Assembly: GCA_003349915.1 (NCBI GenBank)
Contig: QFXE01000010.1
Location: 124,001 to 188,000 of the forward strand
From: an endosymbiont of Escarpia spicata
GTDB lineage: Bacteria; Pseudomonadota; Gammaproteobacteria; Chromatiales; Chromatiaceae
Length of the DNA: 64,000 bases
Direction: 5' to 3'
The translations under genes and the position numbers were made by a program. The notes beneath the pieces were generated by a model. The model did not search any database. It was not told the origin of the DNA and worked only from the letters and a program-made list of their open reading frames with translations. This document shows, piece after piece, positions 35,419-43,987 of the stretch; the first letter of the stretch is position 1; each line of letters opens with the position of its first letter.

Positions 35419-36230
35419 CAATGGCCCTCTTTGAACATTCGATCCAGACGGTTTGCTGCAAGGCGCGCCTCGGTTGTACCGGAATATTGCTTCTTCAACC
35501 GTTCGAACAGATCCCGCGCGGTTGTCCAGGCACGCTTCTCATAGTGTATATAACCACTCTTGAGCATGGCCCCCGGTACCTTGGCGCTGTCGGGATAGTG
35601 TTCAATCACCTTTGTGAATTCACTCAAGGCAGTGTCGAAATCACGACTGACGTAACTTGCCTCACCCAACCAATACTGGGCGTTGTCCTCATAGCTGCCG
35701 CCGGCAAACTTCTTGAGAAAAGAACGAAAGGCGACAATCGACTCCTTATAACGCCCTTGCTTCAGCAGGTTGAATGCCTTCTGATAGGCTGCGGACTCTT
35801 TTTTAGAGTCGATTGAGACTTTTGGTGTCACAGCCGCTGCCGCAGTCGGCACACTCTGTTTTGCGGCTGCGGCACCACTGCCCGTCAGGTCGACAACCGG
35901 TGCCGAACCACTGGAAACAGCAGTCGAAGGACTCATGTGGGAGAGCCGCTGGTCAATATCGAGATAGAGATCGCGCTGTCGGCGACTCATGGCATCCATC
36001 GAATGCTTTTGTAACTCCACCTCGCCACGCAATTGCTGTACCTCCTGCTGTAACTGCTGCAGCTGGAGGATGATATCCGTCAGACTCTGGTTCCGCAGAA
36101 TCCGTTCCAGCCGCTCAAGGCGCTGTTCCAGACTGGGGGTCCCAGCCATTACAGGTTTTTTTTCAGCTGAAACAGAATGTGCGCTCATCAGCGCCACTGA
36201 CATAACCAGTACCAAAGAAAGCTTCTTCAT
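35418..36230 (-). CDS. cpoB: Cell division coordinator CpoB (YbgF)
   Basis: 270 residues. Signal peptide (LSLVLVMSVALMSAHSVSA), N-terminal coiled coil (SLEQRLERLERILRNQSL, LQLQQLQQEVQQLRGEV; ~30-85) that makes a trimer, a variable linker, then TPR repeats (AYQKAFNLLKQGRYKESIVAFRSFL, DNAQYWLGEASYVSRDFDTALSEF). CpoB ties the Tol system to PBP1B-driven wall synthesis at the septum in the periplasm. It starts one base after pal ends. Confidence 0.93.
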   Translation of the reverse strand: MKKLSLVLVMSVALMSAHSVSAEKKPVMAGTPSLEQRLERLERILRNQSLTDIILQLQQLQQEVQQLRGEVELQKHSMDAMSRRQRDLYLDIDQRLSHMSPSTAVSSGSAPVVDLTGSGAAAAKQSVPTAAAAVTPKVSIDSKKESAAYQKAFNLLKQGRYKESIVAFRSFLKKFAGGSYEDNAQYWLGEASYVSRDFDTALSEFTKVIEHYPDSAKVPGAMLKSGYIHYEKRAWTTARDLFERLKKQYSGTTEARLAANRLDRMFKEGH

Positions 36231-36231
36231 C

Positions 36232-36789
36232 TCAGTAGACCAGTTCCACGCGTCGGTTCAGCGCCCAGGATTCTTCATTGTTCATCATGGATGCCGGACG
36301 CTCTTCGCCATAGCTGATGACGATGATCTGGTTGTCGGCAACACCCTCGGCCATCAGCAGGCTGCGCACCGCATTGGCGCGACGTTCCCCCAGTCCCAGA
36401 TTGTATTCGCGGGTACCGCGTTCATCTGCATGGCCTTCCAACCTGACACTGACATGAGGGTTGCTTGCAAGATACTCGGCGTGGGCACGAATTATCTCCC
36501 GGTTATCCATACCGATGCTGCTCTGGTCAAAATCGAAGTAGAGAATACGGGTCGCCAGGAGACTATAGGGATCGTCCAGGGGATCACCGCTCCAGGAACC
36601 GGCCTCGCTGGCGGCACTGGTGGTGGCTCCAGCCCCCTCCGTTCCTTCATAGGTACCGGATGAGCCGGTAGACTGCTCGGTGACTTCGGCCCCCTCCTGC
36701 TCGCCCTCTTTTGTAGGGGAGGAGGAGCAGCCTGCAAAGATTAACAGACAGAGGGTTATGGGCACCCAGCGGGTCAAGATTGTAAACAT
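36232..36789 (-). CDS. pal: Peptidoglycan-associated lipoprotein Pal
   Basis: 185 residues. Lipobox FAGC (Cys21), a Ser/Glu/Gly-rich linker (~22-75), and an OmpA-like domain with YFDFDQSSIG, VRLEGHADERGTREYNLGLGERRANAV and the peptidoglycan-binding RPASMMNNEESWALNRRVEL. It sits in the outer membrane and binds TolB and the wall. The linker is somewhat longer than in E. coli Pal. Confidence 0.95.
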   Translation of the reverse strand: MFTILTRWVPITLCLLIFAGCSSSPTKEGEQEGAEVTEQSTGSSGTYEGTEGAGATTSAASEAGSWSGDPLDDPYSLLATRILYFDFDQSSIGMDNREIIRAHAEYLASNPHVSVRLEGHADERGTREYNLGLGERRANAVRSLLMAEGVADNQIIVISYGEERPASMMNNEESWALNRRVELVY

Positions 36790-36845
36790 TTTGTTTCTCC
36801 TCGATTTCCGGCTTGGAAATAAAAATCAAAAGCCAGGCAAATAAT

Positions 36846-38144
36846 TCAATTCTTTTGCAGGGGGGACCAGACCGGCTCTCGCACATCACCCTCCTGCAAC
36901 GCAAGTTTCTGCCGCACACGTCCGTCGACAGAGACCGCAGCAAGCACACTCCGCCGCCCCGCTTTGGTGGCGTAAATTATCATGCTGCCGTTCGGTGCGA
37001 AACTGGGAGATTCATCGAGATCGCCCCGACTCAGCACCTGCATGACGCCAGATGCCAAATCAAGCACAGCGATACGATAGCGTCCATCCTCACGGGTTAC
37101 CAGCGTCAGCAATTTACCGTCAGGAGAGTAGGAGGCTCTGGCATTATAGGCATTCTGAAAGGTGACCCGTTCCGCCTTGCCGCCAAAGGAGGGAACCCGA
37201 TAGATCTGCGGTTTGCCACCACGATCTGAAGTAAAGACCAGATGACGACCATCCGGTGACCAGGAAGGTTCGGTATCAATGGCATAGTGGCGGGTGATCG
37301 GACGCAGTTTGCGGGTCGTCATATTAAACACGAAGATATCCGGGTTACCGTCCTTCGAGAGCGTCATGGCCAGTTTACGTCCATCAGGTGACCAGGCGGG
37401 AGCGCTGTTGATGCCCTTGAAGGCAGTAACCTTTTGACGGCGTCCCGTGTAAACCTCCTGAATATATATTCCCCAACTCCCTTTTTCGGAGGAGGCATAA
37501 GCGATTTTGCGGCCATCGGGTGACCAGGCAGGTGACATCAGCGGCACATCAGAGCTGACGATGGTCTCGGGACTGTAACCATCCGCGTCGGCAATCCGCA
37601 GGTCTACCTGAGTGTTCCCCCCTTCTGTCTTGGAGGTGATGTAAGCCACCCGAGTGGCAAACGCACCAGGAACACCGATCAGCTGTTCATAGATAAGATC
37701 GGCAATATGGTGGGCGGTGGTGCGCAGGCTTCCTGCCGTGGTCGGAATGCTGTAGCCAGTCAGCTGTTCGCCCCGAAAGACATCGAAGAGCTGAAAGCGG
37801 ATAATGAAGCCTTTACTGCCGTTGGGCTGAATCTGTCCAACGACCAGGTTCTCCACGCCCAGTACCCGCCAATCTTTGAACTCTACCTCATCGCCACTCG
37901 CAGGCTTGGCGAGCATGTCGTTTCGAGGGAGCGTCTTGAAGCGGCCACTGCGATGCAGATCCGCCTGGATAATTGCCGATACGTCCTCCCGGGGCGTGGT
38001 TTGCGTTTTGCCTTGCCAGCGAAAAGGCACGACAGCGATGGGAAGCGCACCCTCCACCCCCTCGGTGATCTCAATGGTCAATTCGGCATTTGCAGCCGGT
38101 TGCCAGGAGAGGGCCAGAAAAAGAATCAACAACAGATATTTCAT
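36846..38144 (-). CDS. tolB: Tol-Pal system beta-propeller protein TolB
   Basis: 432 residues from ATG 38144; the frame is open to 38219, but only this start gives a signal peptide (YLLLILFLALSWQPAANA). An N-terminal alpha/beta domain (~22-160) is followed by a six-bladed propeller with repeats of the form APAWSPDGRKLAMTLS, EPSWSPDGRHLVFTSD, RASYSPDGKLLTLVTR. TolB switches between Pal and TolA binding in the periplasm. It lies 56 bases before pal. Confidence 0.95.
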   Translation of the reverse strand: MKYLLLILFLALSWQPAANAELTIEITEGVEGALPIAVVPFRWQGKTQTTPREDVSAIIQADLHRSGRFKTLPRNDMLAKPASGDEVEFKDWRVLGVENLVVGQIQPNGSKGFIIRFQLFDVFRGEQLTGYSIPTTAGSLRTTAHHIADLIYEQLIGVPGAFATRVAYITSKTEGGNTQVDLRIADADGYSPETIVSSDVPLMSPAWSPDGRKIAYASSEKGSWGIYIQEVYTGRRQKVTAFKGINSAPAWSPDGRKLAMTLSKDGNPDIFVFNMTTRKLRPITRHYAIDTEPSWSPDGRHLVFTSDRGGKPQIYRVPSFGGKAERVTFQNAYNARASYSPDGKLLTLVTREDGRYRIAVLDLASGVMQVLSRGDLDESPSFAPNGSMIIYATKAGRRSVLAAVSVDGRVRQKLALQEGDVREPVWSPLQKN

Positions 38145-38246
38145 ATAACCATCAACGATAAAATCTAAATGAACAGTGGTTGGTTGCGCAGAGTATGCCA
38201 ACTCTCCAGACAACCGCAAAGAATTTCCATCTCATAACAGGCTGAT

Positions 38247-39164
38247 CTACTTCTCGGGCCTGAACTCCAGCCTCAGATCACGAAACGAATCAAACAGACC
38301 GCCGCTGGGTACCGGTAGCGGTGCAGCTTTATAGACAGCGGTCTCCACTGAGCGATCAAAAGCGGCGTTACCGCTGCTCTTGATGACTCTGACACTGCCG
38401 GGCATCACATCGCCACCGGGAATCAGTCGAACACGCACGGTGCAGGAGAGCCCTTCAGCACTATTCGTCGGTCGTAGCCAGTTGCGTTCTATCTGCTGAC
38501 GAATGGCGATCTCAAAGCGACTGATTTCCCTGGAGTTTTGTTCGGCGGCAAGCTGGGCCTGCAGCTCCTGCTCGCGAGCCTGCTGGGCCGCAATCGCGGC
38601 TTTACGCTTTGCCTCGGCCTTGCGTTTGGCTTCTAATTTCGCCTGTTTCTTCTTCTCAGCCGCTTTGCGTTTCGCTTCGGCCTGCTCGCGTTTTTTCTTC
38701 TCTGCCGCTTTACGCTTTGCCTCTGTCTTGCGTTTTTCCGCCAGCACCGCCTGCTCTTTTTTCAGTTTCGCCTGTTTCCGTTTTTCAGCTTCCTGTTTCT
38801 TTTTTGCAGTCGCCTTGCGCTTGGCCTCTTCTTTCTCTCTGGTCTTACGCTTTTTCTCCAGCGTCTGAAGCCGTTTCTTCTCCGCTGCCTGTTTGCGCTT
38901 GATCTCTGCCAAGCGCTTCTCCTCTTTGCGCAGGGCAGCCGATTTGGCTGATTTTTTCTTCTCTTCCGCCTGTTTGATCTTCTTAAGTTCAGCTTCGACT
39001 TTGGAGGCATCCATCACCCGCGCCTGAACGATCGGCGCCTGTGCCTTGGGCAGCTCAGGCGCAGGTGACCACTCCATACCAAACAGCAGAAAAAAACCGA
39101 TCAAAAGATGCAGTATCACCGCCAGAATGATCGAAATGGGATTGCGCCGTACTACACTGAACAT
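38247..39164 (-). CDS. tolA: Cell envelope integrity protein TolA
   Basis: 305 residues. Inner-membrane anchor (ISIILAVILHLLIGFFLLFG), a long Lys/Ala/Glu helix (~60-210, e.g. KRKAAEKKKREQAEAKRKAA) that spans the periplasm, and a C-terminal domain (ISRFEIAIRQQIERNWLRP...DRSVETAVYKAAPLPVP) of TonB/TolA fold that meets TolB and Pal. The repetitive middle part makes many false frames. It starts 4 bases after tolR ends. Confidence 0.94.
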   Translation of the reverse strand: MFSVVRRNPISIILAVILHLLIGFFLLFGMEWSPAPELPKAQAPIVQARVMDASKVEAELKKIKQAEEKKKSAKSAALRKEEKRLAEIKRKQAAEKKRLQTLEKKRKTREKEEAKRKATAKKKQEAEKRKQAKLKKEQAVLAEKRKTEAKRKAAEKKKREQAEAKRKAAEKKKQAKLEAKRKAEAKRKAAIAAQQAREQELQAQLAAEQNSREISRFEIAIRQQIERNWLRPTNSAEGLSCTVRVRLIPGGDVMPGSVRVIKSSGNAAFDRSVETAVYKAAPLPVPSGGLFDSFRDLRLEFRPEK

Positions 39165-39168
39165 CGAT

Positions 39169-39594
39169 TCAGCGCTCCGGCGATTCGGTTATCAGGCCGA
39201 CACTTGAGGCACCACCAGCCTGCACCAGCACCATCGCTTCTACAACCCGGCCATATTCAACACCAGCATCTCCACGCACCATAATTGGTGTTTTCGGCTT
39301 ATATTTGAGTACCGCCCGAACCCTCGCCACCAGTGTCTCAGCGTCCACCGGATTTCCCTTGTCGGCACCAATATCGATGAAGAATTCCCCGGCTTGGTTA
39401 ATCGTGACCACCACCGGGTCATCTGACTGGGCAGGCAACGGCTCCGCATCCCCTTGGGGCAACTCCACCTTTACGCCCTGTGTCAGCAGGGGCGCGGTCA
39501 CCATGAAGATCACCAACAATACCAGCATCACGTCGATATAGGGCACGACGTTGATCTCTGACATGGGACGGCGGCGCTGCCGTTGTCGACTCAT
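39169..39594 (-). CDS. tolR: Biopolymer transport protein TolR
   Basis: 141 residues from ATG 39594 (MSRQRQRRRPMSEINVVPYIDVMLVLLVIF); extra codons upstream belong to the repeat between tolQ and tolR. The membrane helix carries the proton-path Asp (PYIDVMLVLL), and the periplasmic part (GEFFIDIGADKGN, KTPIMVRGDAGVEYGRVVEAM) is standard. With TolQ it forms the proton-driven motor that energises TolA. Confidence 0.94.
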   Translation of the reverse strand: MSRQRQRRRPMSEINVVPYIDVMLVLLVIFMVTAPLLTQGVKVELPQGDAEPLPAQSDDPVVVTINQAGEFFIDIGADKGNPVDAETLVARVRAVLKYKPKTPIMVRGDAGVEYGRVVEAMVLVQAGGASSVGLITESPER

Positions 39595-39613
39595 TTTGCC
39601 ACCTGCGGAGACA

Positions 39614-39692
39614 GGGCCGAGGGCCAAGGGCCAAGGGCCGAGAAAAAAACCACAACCAAACCTTGGCCCTCGGCCCTTACCCCTTGGCCCTC
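39614..39692. repeat. Heptamer-rich inverted repeat between tolQ and tolR
   Basis: The left arm (39614-39642) is built of units GGGCCGA/GGGCCAA; the right arm (39661-39692) has the complementary units TTGGCCC and TCGGCCC. An A-rich spacer separates them. The transcript on the minus strand could form a very stable hairpin inside the tol operon. Confidence 0.8.
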
Positions 39693-39696
39693 TCTT

Positions 39697-40371
39697 CTAA
39701 CCATGTGCCTGCAGCTGCAGGATGGTGGAGAACTCCTCCAGAAAATCGTCATAGCGATTGTTGAGCCGCTCCACTTCATTGGAGTAGCGGTTATAGGCAA
39801 CCACGGCTGGGATTGCGGCAAAAAGGCCCATGGCGGTGGCGATCAGTGCCTCGGCAATACCGGGTGCGACCAGGGCCAGCGTCGCCTGTTTCACATTTCC
39901 CAATGCATGAAAGGAGTTCATGATGCCCCACACGGTTCCAAAGAGTCCGACATAGGGGCTGGTCGAACCAACGGTGGCAAGCATTGACAGATGGAGCTCC
40001 AGATCATCCATTTCCCGACTCAAGGCCACGCGCATGGAGCGCTGCGCCCCTTGAACAACCGCCATCGGCTCGATCTGCCCTTTTGTCCGCAAACGGGCAA
40101 ACTCGCGAAATCCGGCGCGGAAAATCGCCGCCATGCCGGATTGCCCCGCGCCTTCCCGTTCTATCTGGCGGTAGAGTTCTCCCAAGTCACCCCCCGACCA
40201 GAATCGTTCCTCGAATTCCTCTGCTGCCCGCTTGGCACGACGCAACACCCTGGCCCGATCGAAGATCATGGTCCAGGAGCTGATGGAAGCGAAGATCAGT
40301 ACTGCGATAACGAACTGAACAACCGGACTGGCATTTAATATCAGCTGTGCGTAAGAGAGATCACTCGACAT
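39697..40371 (-). CDS. tolQ: Tol-Pal motor protein TolQ
   Basis: 224 residues, three membrane segments: VVQFVIAVLIFASISSWTMIF near the N-terminus, then SMLATVGSTSPYVGLFGTVWGIMNSF and VAPGIAEALIATAMGLFAAIPAVVAY, the MotA/TolQ/ExbB core with the conserved Thr residues of the proton path. It starts 11 bases inside the end of ybgC. It forms a pentamer around the TolR pair. Confidence 0.95.
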   Translation of the reverse strand: MSSDLSYAQLILNASPVVQFVIAVLIFASISSWTMIFDRARVLRRAKRAAEEFEERFWSGGDLGELYRQIEREGAGQSGMAAIFRAGFREFARLRTKGQIEPMAVVQGAQRSMRVALSREMDDLELHLSMLATVGSTSPYVGLFGTVWGIMNSFHALGNVKQATLALVAPGIAEALIATAMGLFAAIPAVVAYNRYSNEVERLNNRYDDFLEEFSTILQLQAHG

Positions 40372-40771
40372 CCCCTATCTCCTTGAATAAGTTCTCTGGA
40401 ATCGGAGCAGGACGCATCCTGGCCGCATCCACGCAGGCCACCTTTATCCGTCCACTGACCAATAGTGCGTCATCTGATGGGCGCCTGACTTCCTGATAAA
40501 AGGTCAGACTGACCCGGCCCTTGCGCGCTATGCGCGCACTGACCTCCAGTGCATCGTTGAATCCTGCAGGCCGATGATAGCCGACTTCCACTCGGCTGAC
40601 CGCGAAGATGACCCCATCCTGCTGCAACATCCGATCCTGTTCAAAACCGAGGCTGCGCAGCCACTCGGTACGGGCCCGTTCCATAAACTTCAGGTAGTTG
40701 GCGTAATAGACCACGCCCCCGGAGTCGGTGTCTTCGTAATAGACCCTGACAGGCCAGAGAAACTCTTTCAC
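40361..40771 (-). CDS. ybgC: Acyl-CoA thioesterase YbgC (hot-dog fold)
   Basis: 136 residues. YYEDTDSGGVVYYANYLKFMERARTEWLR contains the catalytic Asp and the conserved helix of 4-hydroxybenzoyl-CoA thioesterase-like proteins. It hydrolyses short or long acyl-CoAs and is linked to phospholipid metabolism at the membrane. First gene of the tol operon, as usual, overlapping tolQ by 11 bases. Confidence 0.93.
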   Translation of the reverse strand: MKEFLWPVRVYYEDTDSGGVVYYANYLKFMERARTEWLRSLGFEQDRMLQQDGVIFAVSRVEVGYHRPAGFNDALEVSARIARKGRVSLTFYQEVRRPSDDALLVSGRIKVACVDAARMRPAPIPENLFKEIGDVE

Positions 40772-40871
40772 GCTGCTATCTGTTCCTTCTTTTCGTAGGA
40801 GCGGCCCCTACCATTGTTCGTCTATATTGAGTACGGCGGGTTCATCAAGTTCCCGCAATCATCAGGTCGGC

Positions 40872-41918
40872 TTACGATTTGCCAAACAGGTCCTCACGAC
40901 CAGGCATCACCTCCCCCTCTTTTGGCGAAAGACCAAAATGGAGATAGGCTGCCTGGGTGGCGACCCGTCCTCTGGGGGTGCGCATCATAAACCCCTGTTG
41001 GATAAGATAGGGTTCCAGCACATCTTCGATGGTACCCCGCTCCTCGCCAATGGCAGCCGCCAGATTATCCACTCCAACGGGGCCGCCATCGAACTTTTCG
41101 ATAACTGCCAGCAGAAGGTGACGATCCATGTTGTCGAAACCGTTACTGTCCACCTTGAGCATGCCCAGTGCCCGATCCGCCAGATCAGCCGAGATATGAC
41201 CGTCTCCCTTTACCTGTGCATAGTCCCGCACCCGGCGCAGCAGACGGTTGGCAATACGCGGTGTACCCCGGGAACGGCGGGCAATCTCCACCGCACCGGC
41301 ATCATCGATACCGATATTCAGGATACCAGCAGAACGGCCTACTATGTGGGCCAGATCAGCAGCGCTGTAGAACTCCAGGCGCTGTACGATGCCGAACCGG
41401 TCCCGCAGGGGTGAAGTCAACAGCCCGGCGCGGGTTGTGGCGCCAACCAGGGTGAATGGTGGCAGATCGAGCTTGATGGAGCGCGCCGCCGGTCCTTCGC
41501 CGATCATGATGTCGAGTTGAAAATCCTCCAGCGCAGGATAGAGCACCTCCTCCACCACCGGACTCAAGCGATGGATCTCATCCACGAAGAGCACGTCGTG
41601 GGGTTCCAGATTGGTCAGCAGTGCCGCCAGGTCGCCTGGCTTTTCCAGCACCGGCCCCGAGGTCTGGCGCAGGTTAACCTCCATCTCGTTGGCGATGATA
41701 TGGGCCAATGTGGTCTTACCCAGTCCAGGGGGGCCGAAGATCAAGACGTGGTCGAGCGCCTCGTTGCGTCCCTTAGCGGCTGGAATGAATATCTCCATCT
41801 GCTCCAACACAGCGGGCTGCCCGACATAGTCCTTCAGTCGTTTCGGTCGAATTGCGCGGTCGATGGTGGCATCGTCACCAATTACCTCGCCATCGATCAG
41901 TCTGTTTTCCCCATCCAC
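40872..41918 (-). CDS. ruvB: Holliday junction branch migration ATPase RuvB
   Basis: 348 residues. Walker [16 protein letters not shown], Walker [10 protein letters not shown], sensor [11 protein letters not shown], arginine finger PLRDRFG, and a C-terminal winged helix ([18 protein letters not shown]). [11 protein letters not shown] opens the AAA domain. Two hexamers pump DNA through the RuvA tetramer. It follows ruvA by 6 bases. Confidence 0.97.
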   Translation of the reverse strand: MDGENRLIDGEVIGDDATIDRAIRPKRLKDYVGQPAVLEQMEIFIPAAKGRNEALDHVLIFGPPGLGKTTLAHIIANEMEVNLRQTSGPVLEKPGDLAALLTNLEPHDVLFVDEIHRLSPVVEEVLYPALEDFQLDIMIGEGPAARSIKLDLPPFTLVGATTRAGLLTSPLRDRFGIVQRLEFYSAADLAHIVGRSAGILNIGIDDAGAVEIARRSRGTPRIANRLLRRVRDYAQVKGDGHISADLADRALGMLKVDSNGFDNMDRHLLLAVIEKFDGGPVGVDNLAAAIGEERGTIEDVLEPYLIQQGFMMRTPRGRVATQAAYLHFGLSPKEGEVMPGREDLFGKS

Positions 41919-41924
41919 TGTTAT

Positions 41925-42533
41925 CTACCCTTTCTTTGCCGCGCTCTGCAATGCAAGGCGAATCAGTGCCTCGCTTTCGAGTCCCTCACCTTCCACAGCC
42001 TTGACCATACGCCCGGCATCCAGCGGTTTGTAACCCAGCGCCACCAGTGCCTCCACCGCATCGGAGACAGGCGTCTGGGGACGACCGGCAACCGTTCCTG
42101 CAGTGCCGACTGCAGAGGGTGAAATACCCAATTTAGTCAGACGGTCGCGCATATCGACAATCAGCCGCTCTGCAGTCTTCTTGCCGATGCCGGGCAGCCG
42201 CACCAGCGAAGCGATATCTTCATTCTGCACACTGCTGCTGAACTCATCAGCCGTCATGCCGGAGAGGATGCTGAGTGCCATCTTCGCCCCTACCCCATTG
42301 ACCTTGAGCAGGCTGCGGAACAGGGCACGCTCCCCCTCACTGGCGAACGCATAAAGCACATGGGCATCGTCACGAATAGCAAGATGGGTGTGGAGTGTGA
42401 TAGTGGCGCCGACATCCGGCAGGTTGAAGAAGGTGGACATTGGTGCTTCAAGTTCATAACCGACGCCATTCACATCCAGCAACAGGTGAGGGGCCTGCTT
42501 TTCGGCGATCTCTCCACGCAAACGACCGATCAT
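41925..42533 (-). CDS. ruvA: Holliday junction DNA-binding protein RuvA
   Basis: 202 residues. Domain I (MIGRLRGEIAEKQAPHLLLDVNGVGYE), helix-hairpin-helix domain II (LLKVNGVGAKMALSILSG, LVRLPGIGKKTAERLIVDMRD) and a C-terminal three-helix domain (DAVEALVALGYKP) that binds RuvB. Its start overlaps the ruvC stop by 4 bases. Confidence 0.96.
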   Translation of the reverse strand: MIGRLRGEIAEKQAPHLLLDVNGVGYELEAPMSTFFNLPDVGATITLHTHLAIRDDAHVLYAFASEGERALFRSLLKVNGVGAKMALSILSGMTADEFSSSVQNEDIASLVRLPGIGKKTAERLIVDMRDRLTKLGISPSAVGTAGTVAGRPQTPVSDAVEALVALGYKPLDAGRMVKAVEGEGLESEALIRLALQSAAKKG

Positions 42534-43030
42534 CTTGTCCGTCCTGCAGCCAGACGGCCAAGTGTGGTGTTCGTATTGGCGTGGCTCAGCGCCACGGCCA
42601 ACGCATCGGCTGCATCTTCCTGCGGGTTTTCGGCCAGCTTGAGGATGAGTTTTACCATGTGCTGAACCTGCTCCTTCTCAGCAGAGCCGGTTCCCACCAC
42701 CGCCTTCTTGATGCTGCGTGGGGTGTATTCGGCCACTGCCAGTCCCCGGCTCACACCGGCACAGATTGCAGCGCCTCTCGCGTGACCCAGTTTCAGAGCG
42801 GATGAGGGGTTTTTCGATACGAAAACCTGCTCTACAGCCATCACCTCAGGGCGATAGGATTCAATCACCTCGCTGATCTCGGCAAATATCTGGCCCAGCC
42901 GGGGAGGAAGCTCCTTCCCTTTGAGACGAAGTGTGCCGTGGGCGACGTGGACGGCATTGATGCCATCACTGTCGATAATGCCGAAGCCGGTCACCCTTGA
43001 GCCGGGGTCGATGCCGAGGATACGAATCAT
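42530..43030 (-). CDS. ruvC: Crossover junction endodeoxyribonuclease RuvC
   Basis: 166 residues. RNase H-like fold: first catalytic Asp in LGIDPGSRVTGFG, Glu in AVEQVFVSKNPSSALKLGHARG, and the C-terminal acidic pair in NPQEDAADALAVALSH. It cuts Holliday junctions in symmetric pairs. Directly after yebC (no spacer) and coupled to ruvA. Confidence 0.96.
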   Translation of the reverse strand: MIRILGIDPGSRVTGFGIIDSDGINAVHVAHGTLRLKGKELPPRLGQIFAEISEVIESYRPEVMAVEQVFVSKNPSSALKLGHARGAAICAGVSRGLAVAEYTPRSIKKAVVGTGSAEKEQVQHMVKLILKLAENPQEDAADALAVALSHANTNTTLGRLAAGRTR

Positions 43031-43777
43031 TCAGCCCAGGGCTTCCAGAATTTCATCGGAGATCTCGGCATTAGTGTAGACATTCTGCACATCGTCCAGG
43101 TCTTCCAGCATATCGATCATGCGTAGCAGTGTGTCGGCGTCCTTCTCATCGAGGGCTGCGCCGGTGGAGGCGCTGAAGGTAACTTCAGCGTTGTCCGGCT
43201 CAAATCCTGCTGTGATCATGACGTCTTTGACAGCAGTGAACTCCTCCGGTGTGGTCACAACGTCGACTGAACCATCGTCATTTCCGATGACATCCTCTGC
43301 ACCGGCTTCCAGGGCTGCTTCCATCACCGCATCCTCATCCACGCCTTCGGCATAGCTGATCACGCCCTGTTTGTTGAACATGTAGGCCACGGAACCATCG
43401 GTACCGAGATTTCCGCCCAGCTTGCTGAAGGCATGGCGCACCTCAGCCGCAGTACGGTTACGATTGTCGGTCATGCAATCCACGATTACCGCTGTGCCAC
43501 CGGGACCGTAGCCCTCATAGCGAATCTCATCGTAATTCTCACCCTCTGCCCCACCAGCGCCACGTTTTACCGCACGCTCGATGGTGTCCTTCGGCATATT
43601 GGCGTTGAGTCCCTTGTCCACCGCCAGGCGCAGTCGGGGATTGGCGTCGATATCACCACCACCCATGCGAGCCGCTACAGTGATTTCACGAATCAGTTTG
43701 GTCCAGATCTTGCCCCGCTTCTTATCGTTGGCGGCCTTCTTATGCTTGATATTGGCCCATTTACTGTGTCCAGCCAT
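43031..43777 (-). CDS. yebC: YebC/TACO1 family protein
   Basis: 248 residues. [25 protein letters not shown] is the family start, followed by [24 protein letters not shown] and [22 protein letters not shown]. Long treated as a transcription regulator (PmpR), the family is now also linked to helping ribosomes through proline stretches. First gene of the ruv operon. Confidence 0.95.
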   Translation of the reverse strand: MAGHSKWANIKHKKAANDKKRGKIWTKLIREITVAARMGGGDIDANPRLRLAVDKGLNANMPKDTIERAVKRGAGGAEGENYDEIRYEGYGPGGTAVIVDCMTDNRNRTAAEVRHAFSKLGGNLGTDGSVAYMFNKQGVISYAEGVDEDAVMEAALEAGAEDVIGNDDGSVDVVTTPEEFTAVKDVMITAGFEPDNAEVTFSASTGAALDEKDADTLLRMIDMLEDLDDVQNVYTNAEISDEILEALG

Positions 43778-43987
43778 GGTGACTCCCCTGAGAAGTATAA
43801 AATGGCACGAATTCTACCACTCCCCCCGCCGGGCAGAAACCATTGAAGCAGTGATTTGCCAATAATCCTGGCGGACTCGAAAGAACCGGGCCTATCGTGG
43901 CAGAAGCCGCACTCTCGCAGCGAGGCTAAGCGCCTATACAGTAGTCAGAATGAAAACAATTCTAGTCCGTGAATTACCCTGGACGAT

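Noticed and set aside
38503-39010. Long frames overlapping tolA on both strands
   Set aside because: They arise from the repetitive Lys/Ala/Glu codons of tolA and lack any family signature.
43780-43987. Possible small gene between yebC and the GGDEF-EAL locus
   Set aside because: No supported frame; the bases next to the locus are the rest of the EAL domain after the amber codon.
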